64,000 nt of DNA from Marinobacter salinexigens (GCF_008370345.1 NZ_VTUU01000001.1:854223-918222), one strand, 5' to 3'; positions 40,060 through 50,037 are shown, numbered from the stretch's first letter. Made by a program: numbers and translations. Notes: generated from the letters alone by a model not told the origin.

Positions 40060-40608
40060 ATGACCGAACCAGAACGTAATCACCTGTCCGGTAAAGCGCT
40101 TGATGTCTATAACCGCATGCTGGAAAAAGTGCAGACAGGCTTGACTGCTGTCCCCGAAGCGACCCTGAAGACTCTGGAAGACGAAATCGTCAAGGCAGTT
40201 GAGTTTGAGTATGAGTTGGAAGAAATGACCAGAGAGGAGGCGGACCTTCTGGGTGCCTACGTCCAAAGAGACATGGAGCATCTGCTGCATTTTGTCAGTG
40301 AAACCGGCGAAAGCCTGGATGAATGGCTTCAGCTGGATATTTCGTTGCTGGAGCATCAACTGGCAGAGCAGTTGCTGTCCGTGGCCGATAAGACCCTGGT
40401 AGATAACCTTGAGTTAAAACAGAAGTTGGCGAATGACGATGCAGGCCACTACATCTCCGGGGAAGTCGCTACGGCTGGTATGTTCCGCTGCCTGAACTGC
40501 AGCCACATGGTTTGCCTCACAGCGACCAGCCATCTGGAACCCTGTGAGGCCTGTGGTTCCCACTATTTCGAGCGGGTTACGAGCCGGTGGCCGAGGAAGG
40601 AGGAATAA
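40060..40608 (+). CDS. zinc-ribbon protein of the YbeL (DUF1451) family
   Basis: 182 residues from ATG 40060, with AGGAG 5 nt upstream. The helical N-terminal part (HLSGKALDVYNRMLEKVQTG) is followed by a C-terminal zinc ribbon, CLNC...CEAC (about residues 145-170). The role of the family is unknown. It is divergent from leuS, as ybeL is in E. coli. Its 3' end overlaps the 3' end of lnt on the other strand by 32 bases. Confidence 0.85.
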   Translation: MTEPERNHLSGKALDVYNRMLEKVQTGLTAVPEATLKTLEDEIVKAVEFEYELEEMTREEADLLGAYVQRDMEHLLHFVSETGESLDEWLQLDISLLEHQLAEQLLSVADKTLVDNLELKQKLANDDAGHYISGEVATAGMFRCLNCSHMVCLTATSHLEPCEACGSHYFERVTSRWPRKEE

Positions 40609-42139
40609 CCCGCTCGCGGACAAACACCACCAGGATAATGGCGAGGGTCAGCACCGGCCACGACCCCGTCTGCATGTAGGGCGTGTTGCCTGACGCTGTA
40701 TAGACTTCGCCTGTCAGCGTAGCGCGCTCAAAGTGCGGAATGGTAGTGGTGATTTGTCCGCGATTGTCGATGATTGCCGTCACCCCATTGTTGGTGCCGC
40801 GTAACATATACCTGCCGGTTTCAAGTGCCCGCATACGGGCGATTTGCAAGTGCTGTAGCGGACCAATGGAGTCGCCGAACCAGCCGTCATTGCTGATGGT
40901 CAGCAGCAGATCTGTGTTGCGGCTGTTAAAGGCGACAAAATCGGGATAGGCCACCTCGTAGCAGATAAAAGGCATAACGCGGATGCCATTGGCGATGAGT
41001 GGGCCCTGATATTCTGGCCCCCGGGTGAAGTCGCTCATAGGCAAGTCGAAGAAGCCGATAAGGCCCCGCAGTATTCCCTGCAATGGCACGTACTCTCCAA
41101 AAGGCACCAGCTTCTGTTTGTGGTAGATGCCCTCGCCGTTTCCGATCGCCATGATGCTGTTGTGGAACGTAAAGTCCTCAATCTGGTCGCTGAAACCATA
41201 CCAGGGAATGCCAGTGATCAGCGTGCTGTTTTCCCCGAGTTGTTGTTCGATGTGCTCAATGATCTTGCCAGCCTGATTGTGGGGAATGGGGATAGCGGTC
41301 TCGGGCCACAGGATAAGGTCGGTTTCCCAATGCTCTTCGGTCATTCCCAGATAGGCCACGATCTGATCTTTCAGAAACTCCGGGTCCCATTTCATGAGTT
41401 GTGGAATATTGCCCTGCATGGCCGCGACGGTGGTGGGCTCGGTGCTGATATCCGTCCAGTCAATGCGGTTCAGGGTAGGGGCGAAGAGCCAGGGAGTCAC
41501 GGCAACAACCAGTGTGACGGCGGCGGCTACGTGGTGTAAGTGGCGTATCAGCCACCAGGCGCCATACAGGGCAGCTCCGGTGACGGTAACCCAGAATGTG
41601 ATGCCGTGAACGCCGATCAGCGGTGCCAGTCCGGCAAGGGGGCCGTCAGTGTGGGCTGTGCCCATATAGAGCCACGGGAAGCCGGTAAGCAACCAGCCTC
41701 GTAGCCAGTCACCGAGGAGCCAAATGGCGGGAAACAGAATCAGCCTGCGAACCGCGCTGCCTTTGGCCAGTATGCCCCAAAACCAGAAGGCAATGGCATG
41801 AAATAAGGCCAGTCCGGCGACAAAACCAATGGTGAGCAGGACGGATACAGGGATGGATGTGTTACCGAAATGGCTGATGCTGATGTACACCCAGCTCGCT
41901 CCGGTGCCAAACAGGCCAAGACCGGTCAGCCAGCCAGCTTTGAACAGCTTTTCCGGTGCGAGTGGGACAGCGACGAGGAGTATCAGCAGAACGGATACAG
42001 GCCCCAGCCACCACAGAAAGTAAGGTGCAAAGGTCAGGGTCTGGAGTGCTCCGGCCACCAGGAGGCTGGCCACGCCCAGCCAACGATGACTGGAAAGTGG
42101 CGTTTTCAGACCTTGAGGGGTTTCGACGTTATTGCTCAC
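40577..42139 (-). CDS. lnt: apolipoprotein N-acyltransferase
   Basis: 520 residues. Five to six membrane helices in the first 200 residues lead into a periplasmic nitrilase domain, with the catalytic Glu in WPETAIPIP, the Lys in KQKLVPFGEYVP and the Cys in MPFICYEVAYPD. A final membrane helix closes the protein. It adds the third acyl chain to lipoproteins such as LptE. Its start overlaps corC by 11 bases in the phoH-ybeY-corC-lnt operon. Confidence 0.95.
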   Translation of the reverse strand: MSNNVETPQGLKTPLSSHRWLGVASLLVAGALQTLTFAPYFLWWLGPVSVLLILLVAVPLAPEKLFKAGWLTGLGLFGTGASWVYISISHFGNTSIPVSVLLTIGFVAGLALFHAIAFWFWGILAKGSAVRRLILFPAIWLLGDWLRGWLLTGFPWLYMGTAHTDGPLAGLAPLIGVHGITFWVTVTGAALYGAWWLIRHLHHVAAAVTLVVAVTPWLFAPTLNRIDWTDISTEPTTVAAMQGNIPQLMKWDPEFLKDQIVAYLGMTEEHWETDLILWPETAIPIPHNQAGKIIEHIEQQLGENSTLITGIPWYGFSDQIEDFTFHNSIMAIGNGEGIYHKQKLVPFGEYVPLQGILRGLIGFFDLPMSDFTRGPEYQGPLIANGIRVMPFICYEVAYPDFVAFNSRNTDLLLTISNDGWFGDSIGPLQHLQIARMRALETGRYMLRGTNNGVTAIIDNRGQITTTIPHFERATLTGEVYTASGNTPYMQTGSWPVLTLAIILVVFVRERVIPPSSATGS

Positions 42140-42974
42140 TTCGCGTTACCTGCAACAGACGAATGACACGGTTATCGGCGTTGGCAATAGTAAAGCGCAA
42201 ACCGCCGAATGCAACCGTCTCGCCCCGTCTGGGCAGGTGGCCGAACTCCTTGAGTACCAGACCGCCTATGGTGTCGAATTCCTCTTCATCCAGATCGGTC
42301 TTGAAGAATTCGTTGAAGTCCTCGACCGGAGTAACGGCTTTGACGGCAAAGGTACCGTCGCCGCGGGCCTTGATCTGGGTTTCTTCGTCGATATCGTGCT
42401 CATCTTCGATTTCACCCACAATCTGCTCGAGAACATCTTCGATGGTAATCAGCCCGGCCGTACCGCCATATTCATCCACAACAATGGCCATGTGATTACG
42501 GTTTTCCTTGAACTCCTTGAGCAACTGATTCAGACGCTTGCTCTCGGGCACGAACGTTGGCGGGCGCAGGACTTCCCGGATGCCTGACCAATTCAGCTCA
42601 TTGTTCAGGGCCAGGGGCAGCAGGTCCTTGGCCAGCAGAATACCGATCACGTCGTCCTGGCTGTCGCCAATGACAGGAAACCGGCTGTGGGCAGAGGAAA
42701 TGATTTCACCGAGAAACTCTTTGGGCTCCTGCGAAGCCTTCACGGTGACCATCTGGGATCGGGGGATCATGATTTCGTCAGCGCGCATGTGGATGACCTG
42801 CATGGCGCCTTCGATGATGCTCATGGCATCGGTGTCGATAATATCCTGGGACTCGGCATCCCGCAGAATTTCCAGCACGTCCTCAACGGACTCAGGCCCG
42901 CTGGAGAAGGCCTGTGATATGCGTTCCAGCCAGGACTTGTTGCCCTGACTGCGACTCGACTGATCGTCGCTCAT
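42129..42974 (-). CDS. corC: CBS-domain protein CorC/YbeX
   Basis: 281 residues. A charged N-terminus is followed by two CBS domains ([17 protein letters not shown] onward; [40 protein letters not shown]) and a C-terminal CorC_HlyC domain ([20 protein letters not shown]). There are no membrane segments. It is linked to magnesium/cobalt efflux and, through its neighbours, to ribosome metabolism. It overlaps ybeY by 4 bases and lnt by 11. Confidence 0.93.
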   Translation of the reverse strand: MSDDQSSRSQGNKSWLERISQAFSSGPESVEDVLEILRDAESQDIIDTDAMSIIEGAMQVIHMRADEIMIPRSQMVTVKASQEPKEFLGEIISSAHSRFPVIGDSQDDVIGILLAKDLLPLALNNELNWSGIREVLRPPTFVPESKRLNQLLKEFKENRNHMAIVVDEYGGTAGLITIEDVLEQIVGEIEDEHDIDEETQIKARGDGTFAVKAVTPVEDFNEFFKTDLDEEEFDTIGGLVLKEFGHLPRRGETVAFGGLRFTIANADNRVIRLLQVTRSEQ

Positions 42975-43444
42975 GAGTCTGTTTCCGTTTCCTCTGCGTC
43001 GTAAGGATTGTTGAATCCAAGTTGGCTTAACAGCCTGATTTCAAGGGCTTCCATGACCTCGGCATCACTGTCTTCAATGTGATCGTAGCCCTGCAGGTGC
43101 AGCATGCCGTGGACCACCATGTGAGCCCAGTGGGCAACGCATGTTTTGTGTTGCTCGTGGGCCTCTTTTTCGACAACTGGCGCGCAAATGATGAGATCTC
43201 CGGCCAATGGAACCGTTATACCGGCTGGCGCCTCAAATGGGAAGGACAAAACATTGGTGGGTCTGTCCTTGCCCCTGTACTCATGATTAAGCGACTGGCT
43301 TTCCAGGGCGCCAACAATCCGGATGGTAACTTCCGAATCCTGCTCTCCCTGCCAGGCCTTCTGGGCCCAGGTCTGGAAGAGCGCTTCGTCGGGAACGCCA
43401 GAGCCATCGTACACGTTCTGAAAATCGACTGTCAGTGTGCTCAA
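42971..43444 (-). CDS. ybeY: rRNA maturation endoribonuclease YbeY
   Basis: 157 residues. The zinc site is [11 protein letters not shown] (His-x3-His-x5-His), preceded by [13 protein letters not shown] and [12 protein letters not shown]. YbeY acts in 16S rRNA 3'-end processing and 70S quality control. It overlaps phoH and corC by 4 bases each (ATGA), so the three are translationally coupled. Confidence 0.95.
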   Translation of the reverse strand: MSTLTVDFQNVYDGSGVPDEALFQTWAQKAWQGEQDSEVTIRIVGALESQSLNHEYRGKDRPTNVLSFPFEAPAGITVPLAGDLIICAPVVEKEAHEQHKTCVAHWAHMVVHGMLHLQGYDHIEDSDAEVMEALEIRLLSQLGFNNPYDAEETETDS

Positions 43445-44427
43445 CGTCTTGATCCGCTGCCATCATCAAAGGAATCATAGGCTTCCACGATGCGCTGCAC
43501 CAATGGATGGCGAACCACATCTTTGGAGTCAAAGCGGGTAAAGCCAATGCCTGTGACCTTGCTCAGCACGCCTGCGGCGTGGATGAGGCCTGAATCCTGG
43601 CCCCTGGGCAGGTCGACCTGGGTGGTATCGCCGGTAATGACGGCGGTCGAACCAAAGCCGATCCGGGTCAGGAACATTTTCATCTGCTCCCGTGTGGTGT
43701 TCTGGCTCTCATCGAGAATGATGAACGAATTGTTCAGTGTCCGGCCTCGCATAAAGGCCAGGGGCGCGATCTCGATGACGCTTTTCTCGATCAGGCGGGT
43801 TACCTGATCAAAGCCGAGCATTTCATAGAGGGCGTCGTAGAGCGGGCGAAGGTATGGGTCGACCTTCTGCGCCAGATCGCCGGGCAGAAACCCCAGCTTT
43901 TCGCCAGCCTCAACCGCCGGGCGCACCAGCAGGATTCGCTTCACCTGCTCATCTTTCAGTGCTTCAACTGCACAGGCAACTGCGAGCCAGGTTTTGCCGG
44001 TACCGGCAGGCCCGATACCAAAGTTGATATCGTGGGTGCGGATGCTGTGGACGTACTTCTGCTGGTTCCGGCCCCGTGGCTTGGCGGTCAGCTTGGGAGT
44101 CTTGATGACGGTAACGGCGCCCTCGTCATAGGGTACATCGTCCGGCAGACGTTCCAGACCAGTCTCGCGGATATAGAGATGCACGGTGTCTGGAGAAATG
44201 TCCTGGGTCGCTTCGGTTTCCCGGTAAAGGTGCCGAATCACTTCCACCGCAGCCGCCACATGTTCGGTGGCGCCTTCCACGCGGAAGTGATGGCCGCGCC
44301 GCCCGATTTTTACCTCGAGACGCTTCTCGATCATCTTGAGGTTTTCATCGAACTGGCCACAAAGGGTGGTCAGCCGGCGCTGGTCTGCCGGGTGCAGGTC
44401 AAATTGTCTGCTGTCGTTCGTGTTCAA
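43441..44427 (-). CDS. ybeZ: PhoH-family ATPase YbeZ
   Basis: 328 residues. A KH-like N-terminal region precedes the PhoH P-loop domain: [59 protein letters not shown] and [13 protein letters not shown]. It partners YbeY, encoded next. The gene follows miaB in the order miaB-ybeZ-ybeY-corC-lnt, as in E. coli, separated from it by 85 bases. Confidence 0.94.
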   Translation of the reverse strand: MNTNDSRQFDLHPADQRRLTTLCGQFDENLKMIEKRLEVKIGRRGHHFRVEGATEHVAAAVEVIRHLYRETEATQDISPDTVHLYIRETGLERLPDDVPYDEGAVTVIKTPKLTAKPRGRNQQKYVHSIRTHDINFGIGPAGTGKTWLAVACAVEALKDEQVKRILLVRPAVEAGEKLGFLPGDLAQKVDPYLRPLYDALYEMLGFDQVTRLIEKSVIEIAPLAFMRGRTLNNSFIILDESQNTTREQMKMFLTRIGFGSTAVITGDTTQVDLPRGQDSGLIHAAGVLSKVTGIGFTRFDSKDVVRHPLVQRIVEAYDSFDDGSGSRR

Positions 44428-44512
44428 TCTTGCTCCGTTTCAGTGTCTCACCCCGGCTTCAGGCGAGTAGGGCTTTCAGGCTTGGGGTAGTGCTCTGGTG
44501 TCAGGCCGACGC

Positions 44513-45859
44513 TTAAAGCAACTCGGCGTTCACCGGCACCCCGCGCAGAGAGTTCGGGAAAGCCTCGACAATCTCCACGTCAATAAAGTTCCCGATGACA
44601 TCGGGGTTTTCGTGCCGGCAGTTTACAATCCGGTTGTTCTCTGTTCGGCCCGCGTATTCCCCCGGATCTTTTTTGGACAGACCGGTCACCAGAATCCGCT
44701 GGGTAGTACCCACCATCTTGCGGCTGATGTCCATTGCCTGCTGATTGATTCTCTGCTGCAGGATACTCAGGCGCTGCTTCTTGACCTCCATCGGCGTGTC
44801 ATCCGGCAGATCCGAAGCCGGTGTACCCGGACGGGCGCTGTAGACAAAGCTGAAGGATACATCGAAGCCGATGTCGTTGATCAGCTTCATGGTGTCCTCG
44901 AAATCCTTGTCGGTTTCGCCGGGGAAGCCGATGATGAAGTCGGACGAAAAGCTGATATCCGGACGGATTTTACGCAGGCGACGCAGTTTGGATTTGTACT
45001 CCAGGGCTGTGTGGCCGCGCTTCATGGCTGCGAGAATACGGTCGGAGCCGCTCTGTACCGGCAGATGCAGGTGGCTGACCAGTTCGGGTACTTTCTCGTA
45101 AACGTCGATCAGCGCGTCGGAGAACTCCACCGGATGGGAGGTGGTGTAGCGGATTCGGTCGATGCCGTTGATGGTGGCAATCAGCTCGATCAACTCTGCC
45201 ATATCCATGATGTCGCCGTCGTGGGTCTCGCCACGGTAGGCGTTCACGTTCTGACCGAGCAGATTCACTTCACGCACGCCCTGACTGGCCAGGTGCGCTA
45301 CCTCGGCAATGACGTCATCCACCGGACGGCTGACTTCCTCTCCGCGGGTATAAGGCACCACGCAGAAAGTACAGTACTTGCTGCAGCCTTCCATGATGGA
45401 CACAAATGCTGACGGGCCGTCTGCACCGGGTTCCGGCAGGTTGTCGAACTTCTCGATCTCCGGGAAGCTGACATCCACCACTCCCACGCCGTTACCCTTG
45501 GCTCGCACTTCCGTGATCATGTCCGGTAACCGGTGCAGGGTTTGAGGGCCGAAAACCATATCCACGTAGGGGGCTCGGTCGATAATCGCCTGACCTTCCT
45601 GAGAAGCCACGCAGCCACCCACACCGATGATGAGATCCGGCTTGCTGTTTTTCAGGGATTTCCAGCGGCCGAGCTGGTGGAAGACCTTTTCCTGCGCTTT
45701 TTCGCGAATGGAGCAGGTATTCAGCAGCAGAATGTCGGCATCGTCCGGGGAATCGGTCATTTCAACCGTTTCTCCGGTCTTGAGCAGGTCCGCCATGCGG
45801 GCAGAATCGTACTCGTTCATCTGGCAGCCGTGGGTTTTGATATACAGCTTCTTGGCCAT
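44513..45859 (-). CDS. miaB: tRNA-2-methylthio-N6-dimethylallyladenosine synthase MiaB
   Basis: 448 residues from ATG 45859 ([18 protein letters not shown]). The UPF0004 N-terminal domain carries three cluster cysteines ([22 protein letters not shown]), the radical-SAM motif is [15 protein letters not shown], and a TRAM domain ends the protein. It methylthiolates i6A37, the product of MiaA. The paralogue rimO lies at 51829. It is divergent from trmH. Confidence 0.96.
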   Translation of the reverse strand: MAKKLYIKTHGCQMNEYDSARMADLLKTGETVEMTDSPDDADILLLNTCSIREKAQEKVFHQLGRWKSLKNSKPDLIIGVGGCVASQEGQAIIDRAPYVDMVFGPQTLHRLPDMITEVRAKGNGVGVVDVSFPEIEKFDNLPEPGADGPSAFVSIMEGCSKYCTFCVVPYTRGEEVSRPVDDVIAEVAHLASQGVREVNLLGQNVNAYRGETHDGDIMDMAELIELIATINGIDRIRYTTSHPVEFSDALIDVYEKVPELVSHLHLPVQSGSDRILAAMKRGHTALEYKSKLRRLRKIRPDISFSSDFIIGFPGETDKDFEDTMKLINDIGFDVSFSFVYSARPGTPASDLPDDTPMEVKKQRLSILQQRINQQAMDISRKMVGTTQRILVTGLSKKDPGEYAGRTENNRIVNCRHENPDVIGNFIDVEIVEAFPNSLRGVPVNAELL

Positions 45860-46039
45860 GGGTCTCACGTTATCTGATGTATGGTGCGCCGGAATTACCG
45901 AGAGCTCTCGGCGGGCGCTGGCAAAAAGGAACTGCGTATTATAACGGGGTGATTATTCTGCAACCACCTTTGTCTCGGCTTGTTGCTAGATATCGTGTGG
46001 TATTATTTGCCGACTTTAATAAATTACCATCAAAGAATT

Positions 46040-46771
46040 ATGACCCCCGAACGCCTTGCCCGAATCAAACACATCCTGGACACCCGCCAACCGGACTTGA
46101 GAGTCCTGACGGATCAGGTGCACAAACCCCGAAACCTGTCTGCGATTATTCGTTCCTGCGATGCCTTTGGGCTGGCCAACATGCACGTAGTCTGGCCGAA
46201 GGAGGGGTTTCGGGCATTCAGGAAGACGGCTGGCGGAAGTTACAACTGGGTGACGACTCATACCCATCCCACCATGGATGACGCAGTGTCGGAGCTTAAG
46301 TCCCAGGGTCACAAACTCTATGCCGCCCAACTGTCGGGCCGGGCGATCGATTTCCGCGAAGCTGATTACACCGCGCCGTGCACGATCATCATGGGGAATG
46401 AGGTAGACGGCGTCAGCGCCAGCGCGGCGGACATCGCAGATGAGCACATAGTGGTACCCATGATGGGCATGGTGGAATCCCTCAACGTTTCCGCCGCCTG
46501 CGCCATCATCCTCTCCGAAGCCCAGCGCCAGCGCAAACTTGCCGGCATGTTCGATCAGCAGCGCTTGCCGCAGGACGAATACGACCGTCTCTTTTTCAGC
46601 TGGTGCCAACCCACCGTCAAACGCTATTGCGACGACCGCAACCTCCCATACCCGCCCATCGACCTCGAAACCGGTGACCTGATCGATGGCGTAGGCTGGA
46701 TGCAGGAAGTCAGAAAATTGAGGGCGAATCGCCCCAGATGGAACGGGGAAGTAGAGGCTTCGTCACTCTGA
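46040..46771 (+). CDS. trmH: tRNA (guanosine-18-2'-O)-methyltransferase TrmH
   Basis: 243 residues from ATG 46040 (MTPERLARIKHILDTRQPDL). It is a SPOUT methyltransferase with the three typical motifs: HKPRNLSAIIRSCDAFG, IIMGNEVDGVS, and MVESLNVSAACAIILSEAQR. The extended C-terminal helix fits TrmH rather than TrmL. The family B hairpin B1 lies directly downstream, before the converging yejK gene. Confidence 0.93.
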   Translation: MTPERLARIKHILDTRQPDLRVLTDQVHKPRNLSAIIRSCDAFGLANMHVVWPKEGFRAFRKTAGGSYNWVTTHTHPTMDDAVSELKSQGHKLYAAQLSGRAIDFREADYTAPCTIIMGNEVDGVSASAADIADEHIVVPMMGMVESLNVSAACAIILSEAQRQRKLAGMFDQQRLPQDEYDRLFFSWCQPTVKRYCDDRNLPYPPIDLETGDLIDGVGWMQEVRKLRANRPRWNGEVEASSL

Positions 46772-46807
46772 CATTCGGCAGTAGAGCTGTTAGCTCATTG
46801 TCAGATC

Positions 46808-46897
46808 GGTCAGGGGGGGGAGCTCTTTCTGCCGGAAAAAAATGTCTGAGCAAAGCGAGTTGTTTTTTCCAGAAGAAAGAGCTCCCACCCCCTGGCC
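46808..46897 (+). repeat. family B hairpin element, copy B1
   Basis: A 21-nt centre (46842-46862, ATGTCTGAGCAAAGCGAGTTG) is framed by GGAAAAAA and TTTTTTCC and then by long arms that pair with a few mismatches (GGTCAGGGGGGGG-AGCTCTTTCT against AGAAAGAGCTCCCACCCCCT). It lies between the converging genes trmH and yejK. It may act as a two-way terminator, but the T-run is inside the stem rather than after it. Confidence 0.85.
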
Positions 46898-46923
46898 AGC
46901 CACCAAACAAAAAATGCGGACTG

Positions 46924-47940
46924 TTACTCCTCCCGGGCCTCAAGATACCGCTGCAACTGCTCCCGCAACGCCTTGGGCAACCGCGTAATCGTCAACGCAT
47001 CCTTATCGCGGTCATAGTAAACCGCCTGATTCACCAGATCCGAAGAAAACGACACACTCATTCCGCCACCAGAACCCGCAATCCGAACCAGCTTCTTGAC
47101 CTTGCGGTGGTCCGGGTGCAGCACGCCGCTTTCCGGCAACTCTGCCGTTTTTGAAGCGAACTCCTTGAATCGTTGCGGCTCGCTCTCATCCAGGTATCCG
47201 GACAGCGCCTCGATTTCGACCGGCTCACCCAGCGCATGCTGCTCTTTACAGAATTCATAGGCCTTGCTGCGGACTTCGCCTGCCTTTTCGGGTTCGGATG
47301 ACTTGGCAAACGCCTCTACGGCATCAAGAAACGTCATGGTTTCTTTGTCAACGTCTACCTGATTGGTGAACCCCGAGAGGCGAATGAAAAGCTCGCCCGG
47401 CTCACCGGTGCCGCGGCCATGGACGAGGGTGAGATAGTTCTCGCTGGCATTGTCGCTTTTCCAGTCGTCCAGCTCGATGCGAATAGCAAGGTTCAGGCGT
47501 GAAAGGCTCAGTACGTCAGTTGCATCCAGGGATTCGTTACCGTCGAAACGCATGGCGCTGTCGGTTTCCAGAATGAACAAGTAAACCACTTCGGCATCCG
47601 CCAGAGCATCGTGGACCATCATCAGGTGTCCGTCGAACTCCTCCTGACAGCCGGTCAGCAGCTCCTGCCATTGGCCAAACAGACGGTCCGTCATCGCACT
47701 GAAGCTTTGCTTATCTTCCAGATAGTCCTTCAACCAACTGCTGAACGGACACTCGCCCAGATCCTCGGAGAAGCGACCGTATTTCTTGCCCGGTTTGCTG
47801 TTGAACAGCCGCTTCATCTGCTTGTGGAGACCCTCGTAATCACCACCGGGCTCCTGCAGGGCATCGCCGGCAACAAGGCGGGCAGGTTGTCCCGGTTGGT
47901 ACTGGCTGGCAAAGGCGGTGCGCAGGTGTTTGATGGCCAT
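46924..47940 (-). CDS. nucleoid-associated protein, YejK/NdpA family
   Basis: 338 residues. It matches the NdpA (37 kDa nucleoid-associated protein) family: FSEDLGECPFSSWLKDYLED-type region, MMVHDALADAEVVYLFILET, NYLTLVHGRGTGEPGELFIR, and the C-terminal MSVSFSSDLVNQAVYYDRDK. Members associate with the nucleoid and some phage proteins target them. It stands alone, with family B hairpins on both sides (B1 at its 3' end; B2 and B3 in its 5' region). Confidence 0.88.
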   Translation of the reverse strand: MAIKHLRTAFASQYQPGQPARLVAGDALQEPGGDYEGLHKQMKRLFNSKPGKKYGRFSEDLGECPFSSWLKDYLEDKQSFSAMTDRLFGQWQELLTGCQEEFDGHLMMVHDALADAEVVYLFILETDSAMRFDGNESLDATDVLSLSRLNLAIRIELDDWKSDNASENYLTLVHGRGTGEPGELFIRLSGFTNQVDVDKETMTFLDAVEAFAKSSEPEKAGEVRSKAYEFCKEQHALGEPVEIEALSGYLDESEPQRFKEFASKTAELPESGVLHPDHRKVKKLVRIAGSGGGMSVSFSSDLVNQAVYYDRDKDALTITRLPKALREQLQRYLEAREE

Positions 47941-48040
47941 TTAGTGCGGCTCCTGTTGGTTTGTGCGGTTGGCTTAGAGGAGCGGGATTTTGACATGAAA
48001 TGGTGTTGGATTCATTTGTAGCCTGATTGATTTGGATGTG

Positions 48041-48134
48041 GGTCGCGGAGTCGGGCGGTCTTTTTCTTTCGAAAAAACAACTCGCTTCGCTCAGACATAT
48101 TTTCTGCAGAAAAAGACCGCCCAACCCCACGACC
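48041..48134 (-). repeat. family B hairpin element, copy B2
   Basis: On the minus strand the centre 48098-48078 reads ATGTCTGAGCGAAGCGAGTTG. The arms 48041-48077 and 48099-48134 pair through GGGCGGTCTTTTTCT / AGAAAAAGACCGCCC and GGTCG/CGACC. The three C/A-type mismatches seen on the plus strand are G-U pairs on the minus strand, so an RNA from that strand folds better. It lies about 100 bases upstream of the yejK start. Confidence 0.85.
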
Positions 48135-48229
48135 AGCAAACATCGTGTGGACCTCGTTCAGTCGACGCTTTGCCCAATGTGCGTTTCCCTGTTCGACAAA
48201 ATAAAGGCAGGCCTAAGCCATGAGTGAAC

Positions 48230-48324
48230 GGCGGTGGGGTGGGGGTATTTATTTCTGCCGGAAAAAGATGTCTGAGCGAAGCGAGTTATTTTTCCAAAGA
48301 AAAAAATACCCCCACCCCGGCGCC
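48230..48324 (+). repeat. family B hairpin element, copy B3
   Basis: The centre is at 48268-48287 (ATGTCTGAGCGAAGCGAGTT). The arms pair through GGGGTGGGGGTATTT / AATACCCCCACCCC and GGAAAA/TTTTCC. It is in the opposite orientation to B2, 95 bases away. Apart from these two elements, the 437-base region 47941-48377 between yejK and cysN holds no gene that I can support. Confidence 0.85.
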
Positions 48325-48377
48325 ATACACCAAAGATGGAGGTATCTCAGTCTATTACCAGAAGGCTACAACCAGAA

Positions 48378-50036
48378 TCAGATCCGCCGAGAACGAACCA
48401 GATCCTGAACCAGCGCGCTGACGGCAGCAGGAATATCATCCTCGCTGTCAGCCGAAGCTGTTGCGGCAGCGACATCGGAACCGAGGTTAACGGCCACGGC
48501 TACCAGGCCGTGAGCGGTCAGTAGCTGCGCAACGCGACGGCGTTCGTCGGCGTCACCGGCGTTTTCTTCGGACACAACCACGGCGGTCTTGCCCTGATCG
48601 AACAGTGCTCGTTCAAGCGCGAGTGCCAGAGCCGGGGCCTGTTTGCCGTTACAGGCAATGATGGCTGGCTTCTGGGCCAGGCGGCGTTCGCGTTCTTCGG
48701 CGGTGACCGGGTCCAGCGATTCGTTTCCATCTGCGAAGCCGGCGATCATTCCTGCACCAATGGTGACGTTGGTCAGGCGGTCGATGACGATGAAGCTGCC
48801 GGTGGCGTGATTGCGCTGGTAAACGTCAAATGCGACCGGCTGGTTCAGGGTCAACTCGCACAGACCGATTTCGTTGAGTTGCAACTGAGCCGGGTTGGCC
48901 TGCTGTTCCAGCGTGTTTACATCGGTCTGGTGGTGAATGGATTTCACTGAACCGGAGGTAAAGGTGGAACCCAGTTTGATGTCATACAGGCGGCCGGTTT
49001 CCAGCGGGGCATCGGTCATCCAGACGATGTTGGCATTGAAGCGGCTGGCGACCTCGGGTTCGTCTTCTACCTTGACGAGCATATCCCCGCGGCTGACGTC
49101 GATTTCGTCGTTGAGGGTCAGGGTGACGGCCTGGTCGATGTAGGCCTCTTCCATGTTGCCATCAAACGTAACGATGTCTTTCACAGTGCTGGTGCGGCGT
49201 GAAGGAAGCGCCATCACCTGGTCGCCCGGGCGAATCACACCCGATGCAATGGTGCCGCAGAAACCGCGGAAGTTAAGGTCCGGGCGGGTGACATATTGAA
49301 CCGGGAAGCGGAAGTGTTCCAGGTTCTTGTCCCGGGAAACTTCCACCGTCTCCAGGATGTCCATCAGCGGCTGCCCCGTAAACCAGGGGGTGTTCTCGCT
49401 GCGATTCACCACGTTGTCGCCTTCCAGCGCGGAAAGAGGAACGAAGCGGATGTCTTTCAGGCCGAGCTTGGCGGCAAATGCCAGGTACTCATCCTTGATT
49501 TCATTGAAGCGTTGTTCGCTGAAGTCCACCAGGTCCATCTTGTTCACCGCCACGACGATGTGACGGATGCCCAGCAGGGATGCGATGTACGAGTGTCGGC
49601 GAGTCTGGGTCAACACGCCGTGGCGGGCGTCGATCATCAGGATCGCCAGTTGCGCGGTGGATGCACCCGTTGCCATGTTGCGGGTGTACTGCTCATGGCC
49701 CGGAGTGTCAGCGATGATGAACTTGCGCTTATCCGTCGAGAAATAACGATAGGCGACATCGATCGTGATGCCTTGCTCACGTTCTGCCTGCAAACCGTCT
49801 ACCAGCAAGGCCAGATCCAGCTTCTCGCCGGTTGTGCCCATTTTGGCGCTGTCGGTCTTGAGGCTGGCCATGTGATCTTCGTAGATCATTTTTGTATCGT
49901 GAAGCAGGCGCCCGATGAGGGTACTCTTGCCATCATCAACACTGCCGCAGGTCAGGAGGCGCAGCAGTTCCTTGTTTTCGTGCTGTTTCAGGTAGGCCTG
50001 AATATCTTCAGCAATCAGATCAGACTGGTGTGACAT
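48378..50036 (-). CDS. cysN: sulfate adenylyltransferase GTPase subunit CysN with degenerate APS-kinase tail
   Basis: 552 residues from ATG 50036 ([18 protein letters not shown]); the frame continuing to 50180 runs into cysD. It is an EF-Tu-like GTPase: [35 protein letters not shown], then two beta-barrel domains. E. coli CysN has about 475 residues and the fused CysNC enzymes about 630. The last 96 residues here (48381-48668) resemble the start of APS kinase ([20 protein letters not shown]) but have no P-loop: [11 protein letters not shown] stands where G-x-x-G-x-G-K-S is expected. CysN with CysD makes APS from sulfate. Confidence 0.93.
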   Translation of the reverse strand: MSHQSDLIAEDIQAYLKQHENKELLRLLTCGSVDDGKSTLIGRLLHDTKMIYEDHMASLKTDSAKMGTTGEKLDLALLVDGLQAEREQGITIDVAYRYFSTDKRKFIIADTPGHEQYTRNMATGASTAQLAILMIDARHGVLTQTRRHSYIASLLGIRHIVVAVNKMDLVDFSEQRFNEIKDEYLAFAAKLGLKDIRFVPLSALEGDNVVNRSENTPWFTGQPLMDILETVEVSRDKNLEHFRFPVQYVTRPDLNFRGFCGTIASGVIRPGDQVMALPSRRTSTVKDIVTFDGNMEEAYIDQAVTLTLNDEIDVSRGDMLVKVEDEPEVASRFNANIVWMTDAPLETGRLYDIKLGSTFTSGSVKSIHHQTDVNTLEQQANPAQLQLNEIGLCELTLNQPVAFDVYQRNHATGSFIVIDRLTNVTIGAGMIAGFADGNESLDPVTAEERERRLAQKPAIIACNGKQAPALALALERALFDQGKTAVVVSEENAGDADERRRVAQLLTAHGLVAVAVNLGSDVAAATASADSEDDIPAAVSALVQDLVRSRRI

Positions 50037-50037
50037 C

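Noticed and set aside
44498..45412. 304-codon ORF antisense to miaB
   Set aside because: It is entirely inside miaB, with no ribosome-binding site or recognisable motif.
48041..48324. CRISPR array from repeated sequence in the yejK-cysN gap
   Set aside because: There are only two units in inverted orientation, with complementary arms rather than direct repeats and spacers, and no cas gene is present.
48220..48421. Short ORFs reading MSERSELFF-type peptides across B3, and LSEASCFF across B1
   Set aside because: The coding look comes from the conserved hairpin centre, which carries an ATG. The arms must pair with each other and differ between copies, so peptides beyond the centre are not conserved.
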